Assembly (NCBI RefSeq): GCF_008370345.1
Contig: NZ_VTUU01000001.1
Coordinates: forward strand, 730,223 to 794,222
Reading direction: 5' to 3'
Length of the DNA stretch: 64,000 nucleotides
Source of the DNA: Marinobacter salinexigens
GTDB taxonomy: Bacteria > Pseudomonadota > Gammaproteobacteria > Pseudomonadales > Oleiphilaceae
Of the stretch, positions 49,188-57,281 are shown piece after piece. The translations under genes and the position numbers were made by a program. How positions within the stretch are numbered: the first letter of the stretch is position 1; each line of letters begins with the position of its first letter. The notes below the pieces were generated by a model that saw only the letters and a list, made by a program, of their open reading frames with translations, was not told the origin of the DNA and searched no databases.

Positions 49188-50456
49188 TCAGGCCGCCCGC
49201 TCTTCAGACTCTGATGCATGGCGGGCGGCCACCTCCGCGGCAAAATCTGCATACCTGGCCATCAGTTCATCTTTCCGATCCGGGTCCCAGTTAATTCTGG
49301 TCAGATCGCCCTTGTAGTGTTCAATGACCCGCTTATCCATCTCTTCATACCACCACTTGGGCACGTAAGCCGGCAGGAGCATGGAGGCGTAGCCACCGGG
49401 CAACTGCGGGGCGTTCTCGAAGTGACGAAGTGCCTGGAAGCTGCGGCTTGGATGAGCGTGGTGATCCGAGTGGCGTTGTAACTGGTAGAGGAACAGGTTG
49501 GTCACAATATGGTTGCTGTTCCAGCTGTGTTCCGGCTGAGTGCGTTCATATTTTCCATTCTTGTCCTTCTGGCGTAACAGGCCGTAATGCTCAATGTAAT
49601 TCACGCTCTCCAGCAAGCTGGCACCATAAACAGCCTGCGCTGCCAGGAAAGGAACGGCGCGGGGGCCGCAAACCAGCGTTGTCGCGCCAAAGAAGCCCGC
49701 ACTCATGGCCCAGCCCTGAAGTAATTCGTTGTCCAGACTCCAAAAACTCTTGCCCTTACGCGCCAGCCGGGCCTTCTCGATTCTGATGGATGACTTTATG
49801 CCCCCAACCACCGTTCGCGGCAGGAACTTCCAGAAACTTTCACCCATGCGGCTACTGGCCGGATCTTCGGGCGTCGCCACTCGCTTGTGATGGCCAAAAT
49901 TGTGTTCAACCACAAAATGGGTATAACCGGTGGGCGCCAGCGCTGCCATAGCCATCAGTTTGTTCAGTTTGTTGGTCTTGTGTCCGAGTTCGTGAGCGGT
50001 GTTGATGCCAACGCCGTTTATGGCGCCGACCGTCAGGGTCAGGCCTATCCTGTCTTCCAGTGGTGTTTTCTTCCGGCTGGCAAGCCAGGCTCCCATGAAG
50101 GTCATTGCGTATTGGGTGGGAATGAACGCCTTGACGATCCGCTCGTAGTACTTGTCCTGTTCAAGTGATTTCACTGCCGAATCTGGTGGATTGCTCTTAT
50201 CTTCGCCGATTGCGCGATCCAATGCGGGGATAAGCCCATGTACCAGAGCTGGCCCGGTCCAGGCCAGAGCTTTCAGCTTTTTCGGTGCGAGGGCATACCC
50301 CGTCAGCGCTGCCAGACCGATGCCGGGCAGCGCCGGGCCCAGCAGCCACATATAACGCTTGGGATCCTTCCACGTTGCTTCTGAGTCAGTCGCAGGATGG
50401 GGGGCTTCTGCTTTCGTTGACTGTTCGATCTTTGGTGCGCGTGTCCTGGCATTCAT
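49188..50456 (-). CDS. alkB: alkane 1-monooxygenase (integral-membrane di-iron hydroxylase)
   Basis: 422 residues. All AlkB histidine boxes are present: HELGHK near residue 155, EHNFGHHKRVATPEDPASSR, the NYIEHYGLL segment, and LQRHSDHHAHPSRSF near 340. It hydroxylates the terminal carbon of n-alkanes to 1-alkanols, with electrons from rubredoxin and rubredoxin reductase, which are not encoded here. Several membrane helices lie between residues 35 and 260. The first 35 residues are a soluble, proline/lysine-rich extension. I chose the ATG at 50456, which has GGAG 8 bases upstream. This gene is a main reason to place the organism among hydrocarbon degraders. Confidence 0.95.
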   Translation of the reverse strand: MNARTRAPKIEQSTKAEAPHPATDSEATWKDPKRYMWLLGPALPGIGLAALTGYALAPKKLKALAWTGPALVHGLIPALDRAIGEDKSNPPDSAVKSLEQDKYYERIVKAFIPTQYAMTFMGAWLASRKKTPLEDRIGLTLTVGAINGVGINTAHELGHKTNKLNKLMAMAALAPTGYTHFVVEHNFGHHKRVATPEDPASSRMGESFWKFLPRTVVGGIKSSIRIEKARLARKGKSFWSLDNELLQGWAMSAGFFGATTLVCGPRAVPFLAAQAVYGASLLESVNYIEHYGLLRQKDKNGKYERTQPEHSWNSNHIVTNLFLYQLQRHSDHHAHPSRSFQALRHFENAPQLPGGYASMLLPAYVPKWWYEEMDKRVIEHYKGDLTRINWDPDRKDELMARYADFAAEVAARHASESEERAA

Positions 50457-50505
50457 CTCTTGTTCTCCGTTGCTCTGCCTTTTATAAAATTTATGTCGGA
50501 CAATC

Positions 50506-50516
50506 TTGCAATGCAA
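50506..50516. promoter_or_regulatory. palindrome in the alkB promoter region
   Basis: TTGCAATGCAA is symmetric around its central base and lies 50 bases before the alkB ATG, next to the AT-rich TTTTAT stretch at 50480-50490 that could serve as a -10. It may be an operator, or part of a -35 element; short palindromes of this size also occur by chance. Confidence 0.3.
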
Positions 50517-50674
50517 CAAATGGTGAAAGTATGAATGAGGGTTGGCACGTAATGACATGCCGGTTGGAATTGGCGAATCCGGTAATTGTGGGCCAGACTT
50601 CGGATATCCGTTCTCTGAAGCGGCTCGGCACTACTTGATAACAAGAAAAACAGCGGAAGAAAGGGTAATAAGCC

Positions 50675-50932
50675 ATGACCGCCTCAAACATTCCCGCCAG
50701 AACCGCCGATTGTGTGGTTCAGGGTATGCTGCGTGATTACCTGATGTCCGGGCGCCTCGCGGAAGTGATTTATCGTGATGGTGCCGGGCAGATCTGTACT
50801 GTCCACGACGTAATACGTGATTTATTCAGCCGGGCCGGCGAGGACTTTATTATGCTGGGCCGGGGTAACCTGGTGGGTATAGATCATGTGCTGATGATTG
50901 ACGGGTGCCAACTTACCGGAACCGGGGACTAA
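50675..50932 (+). CDS. 85-residue hypothetical, possibly Rof/Rho-inhibitor-like
   Basis: An 85-residue acidic protein with no membrane helix or signal peptide. The pattern CVVQGMLRDYLMSGRLAEVI, then DVIRDLFSRAGEDFIMLGRG and VGIDHVLMIDG, fits a small beta-barrel and is reminiscent of the Rof family that blocks Rho, but the resemblance is weak and I do not assign it. AGGG precedes the ATG. It is divergent from alkB and lies just before the phoX Pho boxes, so it may instead have a link to alkane or phosphate metabolism that the sequence does not reveal. Confidence 0.55.
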   Translation: MTASNIPARTADCVVQGMLRDYLMSGRLAEVIYRDGAGQICTVHDVIRDLFSRAGEDFIMLGRGNLVGIDHVLMIDGCQLTGTGD

Positions 50933-50976
50933 CGAAAGAATATTTGCAGCGTATTCCGGGCTGGCTGTCTGCGCAT

Positions 50977-51027
50977 CTGTCAAAAAACGTTAATCGTACT
51001 GTCTTTTTTCTGTTCGCCGTCTGTCAC
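50977..51027 (+). promoter_or_regulatory. phased Pho box array upstream of phoX
   Basis: CTGTCAA (50977), CTGTCTT (50999), CTGTTCG (51010) and CTGTCAC (51021) start at exact multiples of 11 bases, with a degenerate unit (CGTTAAT, 50988) filling the missing slot. Two full PhoB sites are therefore possible. The array ends 59 bases before the phoX ATG. Confidence 0.8.
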
Positions 51028-51086
51028 ATTCGGTTACGAAACTGGCCTCTCTAAAACGTGTCCTCCCTAACGATGAGAGATAAGAG

Positions 51087-53120
51087 ATGGCCAAGCACGA
51101 TATCGACCCGAATTATATGGACCCGAACTACGAGCCCGTAGTCAACCATTCCGACAACACCTCCTTTCAGCAGGTTCTGGCTGCACGTATGGGGCGTCGT
51201 ACGGTCATGAAAGGCACCGCAGGCGCAGCACTGGCCAGCGTGATGGGGTTGGGCCTGGTTGGTTGCAGTGATGACGATGATGACAATACTGCCGGTACCG
51301 ACACCGGTTCGAATACGGACACTGGCTCAAGCACTGCCATCGAATTCAAAGCGGTAGCTGTATCAACCGACAACACCGTTGTGGTTCCTGAAGGCTACTC
51401 TGCCCAGCCTTTCCTGGCCTGGGGCACGCCTATCACCGGTTCTTATCCCGAATACAAGAATGACGGTACTAACACCGGTGAAGAGCAGGAACAGCAGATG
51501 GGCATGCACCATGACGGCATGCACTTCTATCCTATCGATCAGAAGGCCGGTGGAAACAGTTCCACCGAAGGCCTGCTGGTTATGAACCATGAGTACATTA
51601 ACCAGAGCGCCTTGCACGCTAACGGCGCGACTTATGACGTTAATGGCAACCGCCCGGCTGACGAGGTGCGTAAGGAAATCGCCGCTCACGGTGTTTCTGT
51701 TGTGCATATCAAACAGAATGACAATGGTGTTTGGGACATCGTATTTGGCAGCCCGTTCAACCGTCGTGTTACCGGCAACACCGAAATGGACATCCGTGGC
51801 CCGCTTCGTGGCTATGAAAAGCTGGTGACCAAGTACAGCAACGATGGAACGGAAACCCGCGGTACCCTGAATAACTGCTCAATGGGCCCGACTCCCTGGG
51901 GTACCTATCTGGCCGCTGAAGAAAACTGGCACGGCTACTTTGCCAACAGCGACGCCACCCAGCCGCGCGAACAGATCCGTCACGGTGTTGGCAGCTCAAG
52001 CCGTTACGACTGGGAACTGGCCGATAGCGGCGCTGATCAGTACGTTCGCTTCGACATCAGCACTAAGGGCGCCACGGCCCAAGAAGACTACCGTAACGAA
52101 GCCAACACCTATGGCTACATGGTCGAGATCGACCCGTTCACTCCGGAACAGAAGCCTCAGAAACGCACAGCCCTGGGTCGCTTTGGCCATGAAGGCGTGA
52201 TCTTCGCACCGGCCGTTGAGGGCCAGCCGATCGTTTGCTACTCAGGTGACGATACCCGTTTCGAGTGCATCTACAAGTTTGTTTCAAAGCAGCCGTACTA
52301 CGCTGCCACGGCAGGTGGCTACCTGCTGGATGAAGGTACTCTGTACGTTGCCCGCTTCAACGAAGATGGCTCTGGAGACTGGCTGCCGCTGGATCTTGAA
52401 GACGCTGATTTCAAGGCCAAGGTTGATGCGGCTGTCGGAACGGATGTGGGCTCAATCACTGGATTCACAGGCTTTGATAACCAGGCCGAGATTCACCTGA
52501 ACACCCGTCTGGCGGCTGATATTGCGGGCGGCACGCCGATGGATCGCCCGGAATGGGGAGCCGTAGATCCGAACAGCGGCATGGTCTACTTCACGCTGAC
52601 CAACAATAGCCGTCGTACCGAAGACGATGTGAACGCAGCCAACCCGAATCCAGATAACCAGACCGGCCATATTATTCGCTGGGCTGAAGCAGACAACGAT
52701 CATACCTCTGTCAGCTTCGAATGGGATATCTTCGTATTCGGCGGGTTTGAAGGTACAGAAACGGTGGTTGATGGTGAAGCTGCAATCACCTTGACCGACG
52801 AAAACATCTTCGCCAGCCCCGACGGCCTGTGGTTCGACTATAACGGTCGCCTGTGGATCCAGACTGACAACGGCTATGAGAAAGACATCTTCGGTAACGA
52901 TATGATGTTGGCCGCCAATCCTGAAACCCGAGAGATCAAGCGCTTCTTCGTTGGTCCTCAGGGCTGTGAGGTTACCGGTGTTACCTCTACTCCGGATGTG
53001 AAGAGCATGTTCGTTAACATCCAGCATCCGGCAGCCAACTGGCCGGACGCCAGCGATCCGCGTCCCCGGGATGCCTGTGTTCTGGTTACCCGCGACGATG
53101 GTGGTGTGATCGGCGCCTAA
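51087..53120 (+). CDS. phoX: PhoX-type alkaline phosphatase, Tat-exported
   Basis: 677 residues, the length of known PhoX. The N-terminal Tat-type signal (MGRRTVMKGTAGAALASVMG) ends in a lipobox (LVGC) followed by an Asp-rich linker (SDDDDDN), so it should be exported folded and may be lipid-anchored. PhoX motifs: NCSMGPTPWGTYLAAEENWH, GRFGHEGVIFAP, YSGDDTRFECIYKFVS, the EWGAVDPNSGMVYFTLTNNS segment and ASPDGLWFDYNGRLWIQTDN. PhoX is a calcium/iron phosphomonoesterase common in marine bacteria. The gene follows strong Pho boxes and ends at a terminator, so it is a stand-alone Pho-regulon member. Confidence 0.93.
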   Translation: MAKHDIDPNYMDPNYEPVVNHSDNTSFQQVLAARMGRRTVMKGTAGAALASVMGLGLVGCSDDDDDNTAGTDTGSNTDTGSSTAIEFKAVAVSTDNTVVVPEGYSAQPFLAWGTPITGSYPEYKNDGTNTGEEQEQQMGMHHDGMHFYPIDQKAGGNSSTEGLLVMNHEYINQSALHANGATYDVNGNRPADEVRKEIAAHGVSVVHIKQNDNGVWDIVFGSPFNRRVTGNTEMDIRGPLRGYEKLVTKYSNDGTETRGTLNNCSMGPTPWGTYLAAEENWHGYFANSDATQPREQIRHGVGSSSRYDWELADSGADQYVRFDISTKGATAQEDYRNEANTYGYMVEIDPFTPEQKPQKRTALGRFGHEGVIFAPAVEGQPIVCYSGDDTRFECIYKFVSKQPYYAATAGGYLLDEGTLYVARFNEDGSGDWLPLDLEDADFKAKVDAAVGTDVGSITGFTGFDNQAEIHLNTRLAADIAGGTPMDRPEWGAVDPNSGMVYFTLTNNSRRTEDDVNAANPNPDNQTGHIIRWAEADNDHTSVSFEWDIFVFGGFEGTETVVDGEAAITLTDENIFASPDGLWFDYNGRLWIQTDNGYEKDIFGNDMMLAANPETREIKRFFVGPQGCEVTGVTSTPDVKSMFVNIQHPAANWPDASDPRPRDACVLVTRDDGGVIGA

Positions 53121-53143
53121 GCACCGCTCCAGCCATCACCTGC

Positions 53144-53194
53144 AAGCCGAAAACCCGGTCTGTGCCTTAATGGCGCTGGCCGGGTTTGCGGCTT
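53144..53194 (+). terminator. terminator after phoX
   Basis: AAGCCGAAAACCCGG pairs with CCGGGTTTGCGGCTT (one mismatch) and is followed by TTTGTCGTTT. It begins 24 bases after the phoX stop. Confidence 0.75.
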
Positions 53195-53260
53195 TTGTCG
53201 TTTCAGAAACGCCCTTCCTTGCCGGTATACTCATAAAGCGCACTAATTAGGAGCACTAAA

Positions 53261-53281
53261 GTATGAGTTATAAACTCATAC
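53261..53281. promoter_or_regulatory. perfect palindrome upstream of a chemoreceptor gene
   Basis: GTATGAGTT and AACTCATAC are exact inverted copies around ATA. A related half-site (TACTCATAA) occurs at 53227. The palindrome lies 70 bases before the chemoreceptor ATG, contains a TATAAA stretch, and looks like an operator or a binding site overlapping a promoter. Confidence 0.5.
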
Positions 53282-53350
53282 CATTTCTTTATGCTGCTGG
53301 ATGGCTCTGAACAAAATGAATACCAATAAAATAATAATGATGAGGTTGTT

Positions 53351-54991
53351 ATGGCTCTGCTTGATCGGACGACGGTTGTATGGGGCGTGGCTCTGTCCGT
53401 TATCGTCCTGGCTACAGGTGGCACGGTGGCACCGATGATCGGACTGGACCCGGGCTCGTTGATGATCGGTCTGGCGGTGGGATTGCTCGCCGCGTTAATT
53501 TTTTTCATCGTCAGGGTTCTGGAACCCGTGGAACGCGGAATCCGGGAACTCAATGACGGTACTCTCCCTCAGAACCATCCACTGCGGGAGCAATGTCGGC
53601 AACTGCTATCGGAAGCCAGTGCCGGCCGTGCTCTTGTAAAAACCCTCTCTGGCAGCGCAGACCAGAATGCGATCTCTGCGGCCCAGGTGTCCTATGCTGC
53701 GGATCAACTGAAGTTACGTCTTGACCGCCAGGTAGAAGAAACCGCCCAGATGGCGGACTATGCGGGTCAGATTACCGAAACGGTTCGGGAGTCTTCGGAA
53801 CAGGCCACGGAGGCCGCTACCATGGCCCACCAGGCCAGTGCGACCAGTGCCGAGGGACGCCAGGCGTTGATTGACGCCATTGAACGCATTCGCATTGTGC
53901 ATCAGCAGTCCGGGGAAAACCTGCGCCTGATTCAGGAGCTGAACGAGAAGTCCAACAAGATTCAGGGTGTAACGACCACGATTGAAGGGATTGCCGGGCA
54001 AACCAACCTGCTGGCCCTGAACGCTGCCATTGAGGCGGCTCGTGCCGGGGAGCAGGGCCGTGGTTTTGCGGTCGTAGCTGATGAAGTCCGTCAACTGGCA
54101 GCCAGAACGTCCCAGGCGACGGGCGAAGTGGCTGAAACCCTGCAGGAGGTACGCTCAGATACCACCCTGATTGTGTCGCGGATCGAAGACCTGGCCCGCA
54201 GTGTGGAAGAAGGTCTTGAATCGGTGGAGAGTGTGGGCGAGCGGCTTGATCAGATTCGTGATCAGTCAGATCGAGTACAACAGCAGGTTGCCCGTATCGC
54301 CGAAATCGACCAGAACAACGAGCAAAGCCTGCAACAGGTGTTCTCTGCCATCGAAACCGTGCGGGACCAGATCTCGGAAAGTGATGCAAGCGTAGCCTCT
54401 CTGGCGGAGCAGGCAGGGACTCAGATGGAGCTTGCTGAGAAGGCAAATGCGGCATTTGCGCTCAATAGTGAGGCCAGTTATCACCGCTTCTTCTACGATC
54501 AGGCCAAGGCAGGGGCAGGGCAGATCGGCAAACTGTTCGAGCAGGCCATCAACTCGGGGCAACTTCCGGAGTCCTCATTGTTCGATAAGAACCGTGAGGC
54601 TATTCCGAACACCCTGCCGCCCAAGTACGGAAGCCGTTTTGATAATTTTACCGATCAAAACCTGCCGGCTATCCAGGAGCAGGTCAAAGATTCACACCCG
54701 GCCCTGGTCTTTGCGATTTCCTGCACTCCGGATGGGTACGTTCCTACCCATAACAGGGAGTTTGCCAACGCACCAACAGGAAAGCCGGAGGTTGACCTTG
54801 TTAAGAGCCGCAGCAAGCGCCTGTTCAATGATCGCACAGGCATTCGTTGCGGGACTCACACCGAAGATATGTTGTTGCAGACCTATCGGAGGGACACCGG
54901 CGAGATCATGCATGATCTGTCTGTGCCTATCTTCGTGAATGGAAAACACTGGGGCGGGTTCCGGCTGGGCTATCGTCCGGAGAATCACTGA
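53351..54991 (+). CDS. methyl-accepting chemotaxis protein with a C-terminal sensor-like domain
   Basis: 546 residues. Two closely spaced N-terminal membrane helices (residues 8-55) leave almost no periplasmic loop. The signalling domain follows with the conserved hairpin ([20 protein letters not shown], then [20 protein letters not shown]) near residues 215-255. After the usual signalling helix comes a C-terminal domain of about 160 residues containing [20 protein letters not shown] and [20 protein letters not shown], ending [14 protein letters not shown]; this motif recurs in a subset of chemoreceptors and resembles a Cache-type sensor. The receptor therefore probably senses something inside the cell. 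No chemotaxis genes are adjacent. Confidence 0.87.
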   Translation: MALLDRTTVVWGVALSVIVLATGGTVAPMIGLDPGSLMIGLAVGLLAALIFFIVRVLEPVERGIRELNDGTLPQNHPLREQCRQLLSEASAGRALVKTLSGSADQNAISAAQVSYAADQLKLRLDRQVEETAQMADYAGQITETVRESSEQATEAATMAHQASATSAEGRQALIDAIERIRIVHQQSGENLRLIQELNEKSNKIQGVTTTIEGIAGQTNLLALNAAIEAARAGEQGRGFAVVADEVRQLAARTSQATGEVAETLQEVRSDTTLIVSRIEDLARSVEEGLESVESVGERLDQIRDQSDRVQQQVARIAEIDQNNEQSLQQVFSAIETVRDQISESDASVASLAEQAGTQMELAEKANAAFALNSEASYHRFFYDQAKAGAGQIGKLFEQAINSGQLPESSLFDKNREAIPNTLPPKYGSRFDNFTDQNLPAIQEQVKDSHPALVFAISCTPDGYVPTHNREFANAPTGKPEVDLVKSRSKRLFNDRTGIRCGTHTEDMLLQTYRRDTGEIMHDLSVPIFVNGKHWGGFRLGYRPENH

Positions 54992-55062
54992 TTTCTGGTA
55001 CTGGCGGCTGGCATCGGGCTATGTGGTAGACTGGAAGCAGACAATCTGAAGGAGAGACTGCT

Positions 55063-55428
55063 TTGGCTGACCAGGACTACATTCCCGCCAACCCCGACCC
55101 AATGGCACAGCGTTCGGACTATGCCCGTAACCTGGCGGTCGCGGTCTATATCCTGCAGGCGCTGTCGTTCTTCGTCGGTGGGATTACCGGTCTGATTGGC
55201 GTGATTATCAATTACGTTAAACTGGACGATGTTCGCAACACCTGGATTGAACGCCACTTTCGCTGGCAGATCCGAACCTTCTGGATTGGCCTGCTTTGGA
55301 CCGTTATCGGCATTGTGACCACTCCACTGATTATCGGCTGGTTCTTCCTGCTGGGGATATCGATCTGGATTATCTACCGGATCGTGAAAGGAGCTCTGGC
55401 GCTCAATGAGGGTAAAGCTCCGGTCTGA
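55063..55428 (+). CDS. DUF4870 family membrane protein
   Basis: 121 residues. Three membrane helices are visible in a DUF4870-like pattern (YILQALSFFVGGITGLIGVI, WIERHFRWQIRTFWIGLLWT, LIIGWFFLLGISIWIIYRIV). The start is TTG at 55063 with AAGGAG upstream; no ATG is available. These proteins are widespread and of unknown function. It is convergent with a small gene of the DUF6316 type, with 4 bases between stops. Confidence 0.82.
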   Translation: MADQDYIPANPDPMAQRSDYARNLAVAVYILQALSFFVGGITGLIGVIINYVKLDDVRNTWIERHFRWQIRTFWIGLLWTVIGIVTTPLIIGWFFLLGISIWIIYRIVKGALALNEGKAPV

Positions 55429-55432
55429 GGCT

Positions 55433-55807
55433 TTACCCCTTCTGTTCCCGGCTTTGCCAGTGCTCCACTTCAACACACAGGGCGCAGTGGTCTTTTGAAC
55501 AGGCGTCCGGATCGTGTATCTGGATGCCGTAGAGCTGGGTTGGCTGAAACTGCCTGGCAGTTCCTTTCCGAGCCGCTTCATCCAGATAATCTTTTAATGC
55601 CTGAACGGCATCTTCCTCACTGGCAAACGGCCCAAGGTCGTTACATTCCCGGGTTCTTATATACCAGCCCTGAGTCGTTTTCAGAAAACGGTTTGATTTA
55701 ACTGGAACGGCTGGAATGACGCCGGGATCGCTCCCCTGATGCATGTCTCCGTTTGCAGGCAGTGAGCCTGTGTTGCGGTTGGTTGACCGCTTGACCTTTC
55801 TAATCAT
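55433..55807 (-). CDS. hypothetical protein, DUF6316-like
   Basis: 124 residues if the first ATG (55807) is used; an ATG at 55744 is also possible, with GGAG too close. The recognisable segment is QGWYIRTRECNDLGPFASEE, then AVQALKDYLD, a small domain seen in many gammaproteobacterial proteins of unknown role. The C-terminus holds three cysteines (CSKDHCALC), which could form a metal or redox site. No signal peptide. Function unknown. Confidence 0.6.
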   Translation of the reverse strand: MIRKVKRSTNRNTGSLPANGDMHQGSDPGVIPAVPVKSNRFLKTTQGWYIRTRECNDLGPFASEEDAVQALKDYLDEAARKGTARQFQPTQLYGIQIHDPDACSKDHCALCVEVEHWQSREQKG

Positions 55808-56114
55808 CAGAAACTCTGTTTACCCGACTTTCCCTAACCATAACGCCCGCGAGTCGCAATTGGTTGCATTTCTTTGTGCTGCACGAGCAAACAAGAAGTG
55901 CCGGATCTTTCCCAAATGTAAAAGATTGTCGCTGGCTGTATCAGAAGCAAGGGGAGATGGTGGTGTTCGCTGTGTTTTTTTGACGAATGCAACGTTTTGT
56001 AAAAACAGCATTTTCACATTGCGGTAGTCCGGCCCTGTGCTAATTTTTGGTTGTATGCTTATGTGTTTTGTGACGCAGATCAATGAAGTTTCGGCCAAGT
56101 GCATTTTAGACAAA
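55808..56114. other. AT-rich intergenic region upstream of ompA
   Basis: About 300 bases without a believable gene; the few open frames lack ribosome sites and protein-like composition. It is AT-richer than the surroundings. A TTGACG at 55978 could be a -35 element but lacks a good -10, so I do not call a promoter there. Confidence 0.5.
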
Positions 56115-56153
56115 TTGGCCTAATCTGAGAACCGCGTATAAGCAGTTATACGC
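56115..56153 (+). promoter_or_regulatory. promoter with overlapping palindrome, upstream of ompA
   Basis: TTGGCC (56115-56120) and TATAAG (56137-56142) form a sigma70-like pair with 16 bases between. The -10 lies inside GCGTATAAGCAGTTATACGC (56134-56153), an exact palindrome with 8-base arms and a 4-base centre. A repressor bound there would cover the -10 region. Confidence 0.5.
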
Positions 56154-56194
56154 ATGTATCCGTGTGAGTAGACGAAAAAAAGGAATAGAAAATC

Positions 56195-57265
56195 ATGAGC
56201 AGGGCGCGACGACTGGTTAGTCAAATCTCGGCAGGGTGTCTGGTGTTCGCAGCAGCCGGGCTACAGGCAGACACGATTCAACACGAAAGTGAGTTTTCCC
56301 TGATGGGCAGTTACATCGTGCCTGATGACGAGCGAACCGACGAATACGGCATGGCTATGAGAGCCAGTTACGGGGCTCGTCTGAATGAATACTGGTGGCT
56401 TGAACCGACACTGTTTACCGGCGTGATCGAAACGGGTCGTAACGGCGGCAGTGATTATTATCAGCAGGGTCTGGGCGTCGATATTGTTTATCGACTGTTC
56501 GGCAACTCCAACTTTACCCCCTTTGGCCTGCTGGGTGCCGGCGTTTCACGAAATGACGTGGCCTACAACTCAGCCAGTGAAATTGGCGGCTACGGCAACA
56601 TCGGACTCGGGCTTTTGAGCTCGCCATTCACTGACTCCGGTCTTCGGCTCCGCGGTGAAGCACGATACCTCTACGACAGCTACGACTCAGGCATGTCGGA
56701 TCTGCATTTCTCTTTAGGCGTTACCGTGCCTATCGGCGCAACCCGGCGCCAGATTGTTGAAAAGGTCCAGTACGTCGAAAAAGAAGTGATCGTTGAGAAA
56801 GAGCGCGTTGTGGAAGCCGCCGACTCGGACAACGATGGCGTAGTCGATGGTGTTGACCAGTGCCCCAATACGCTTGAAGGACTGCAGGTTAACGCGGTGG
56901 GGTGTGTTGAAACGGATAAAGAACAAAGCGTGGTGCTTCTCGGTGTCACCTTTGAATTCAACTCTGAGCGTCTGACAGCCAATGCCAGGGATATCCTGGT
57001 CAAAACTGCTGATGCTCTGAAAGGGCAGGATGACCTGAGAGTGGAACTGGCCGGTCATACAGACAGCGTTGGCGCTGCCCAATACAACCAGCAGTTGTCC
57101 CAGAAGCGTGCAGACTCGGTTCGGAATTACCTGATCGATCTGGGCGTGGCTCCAAGCCGACTGGAGGCTAATGGATACGGCGAATCGCAACCGATTCGCA
57201 GCAACGACACGGAAGAAGGGCGCGAGCGCAACCGTCGGGTTGAGTTCAATGTGATCTCGAAATGA
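56195..57265 (+). CDS. OmpA-family outer membrane protein with TSP3 linker
   Basis: 356 residues: a signal peptide cut near AGLQA, an N-terminal beta-barrel of about 170 residues (ending [10 protein letters not shown]), a coiled charged linker ([20 protein letters not shown]), one thrombospondin type-3 calcium unit ([17 protein letters not shown]) and a C-terminal OmpA domain that holds peptidoglycan ([43 protein letters not shown]). It ties the outer membrane to the cell wall. AAGGAA precedes the ATG. It is followed after 16 bases by a TSP3-repeat lipoprotein gene. Confidence 0.92.
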   Translation: MSRARRLVSQISAGCLVFAAAGLQADTIQHESEFSLMGSYIVPDDERTDEYGMAMRASYGARLNEYWWLEPTLFTGVIETGRNGGSDYYQQGLGVDIVYRLFGNSNFTPFGLLGAGVSRNDVAYNSASEIGGYGNIGLGLLSSPFTDSGLRLRGEARYLYDSYDSGMSDLHFSLGVTVPIGATRRQIVEKVQYVEKEVIVEKERVVEAADSDNDGVVDGVDQCPNTLEGLQVNAVGCVETDKEQSVVLLGVTFEFNSERLTANARDILVKTADALKGQDDLRVELAGHTDSVGAAQYNQQLSQKRADSVRNYLIDLGVAPSRLEANGYGESQPIRSNDTEEGRERNRRVEFNVISK

Positions 57266-57281
57266 GGTGGGAGAAGTAACG

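Noticed and set aside
50543..50562. TGGCAC near the alkB upstream region as a sigma54 promoter
   Set aside because: The GG-to-GC distance is 13 bases instead of 10, and the -12 element does not match.
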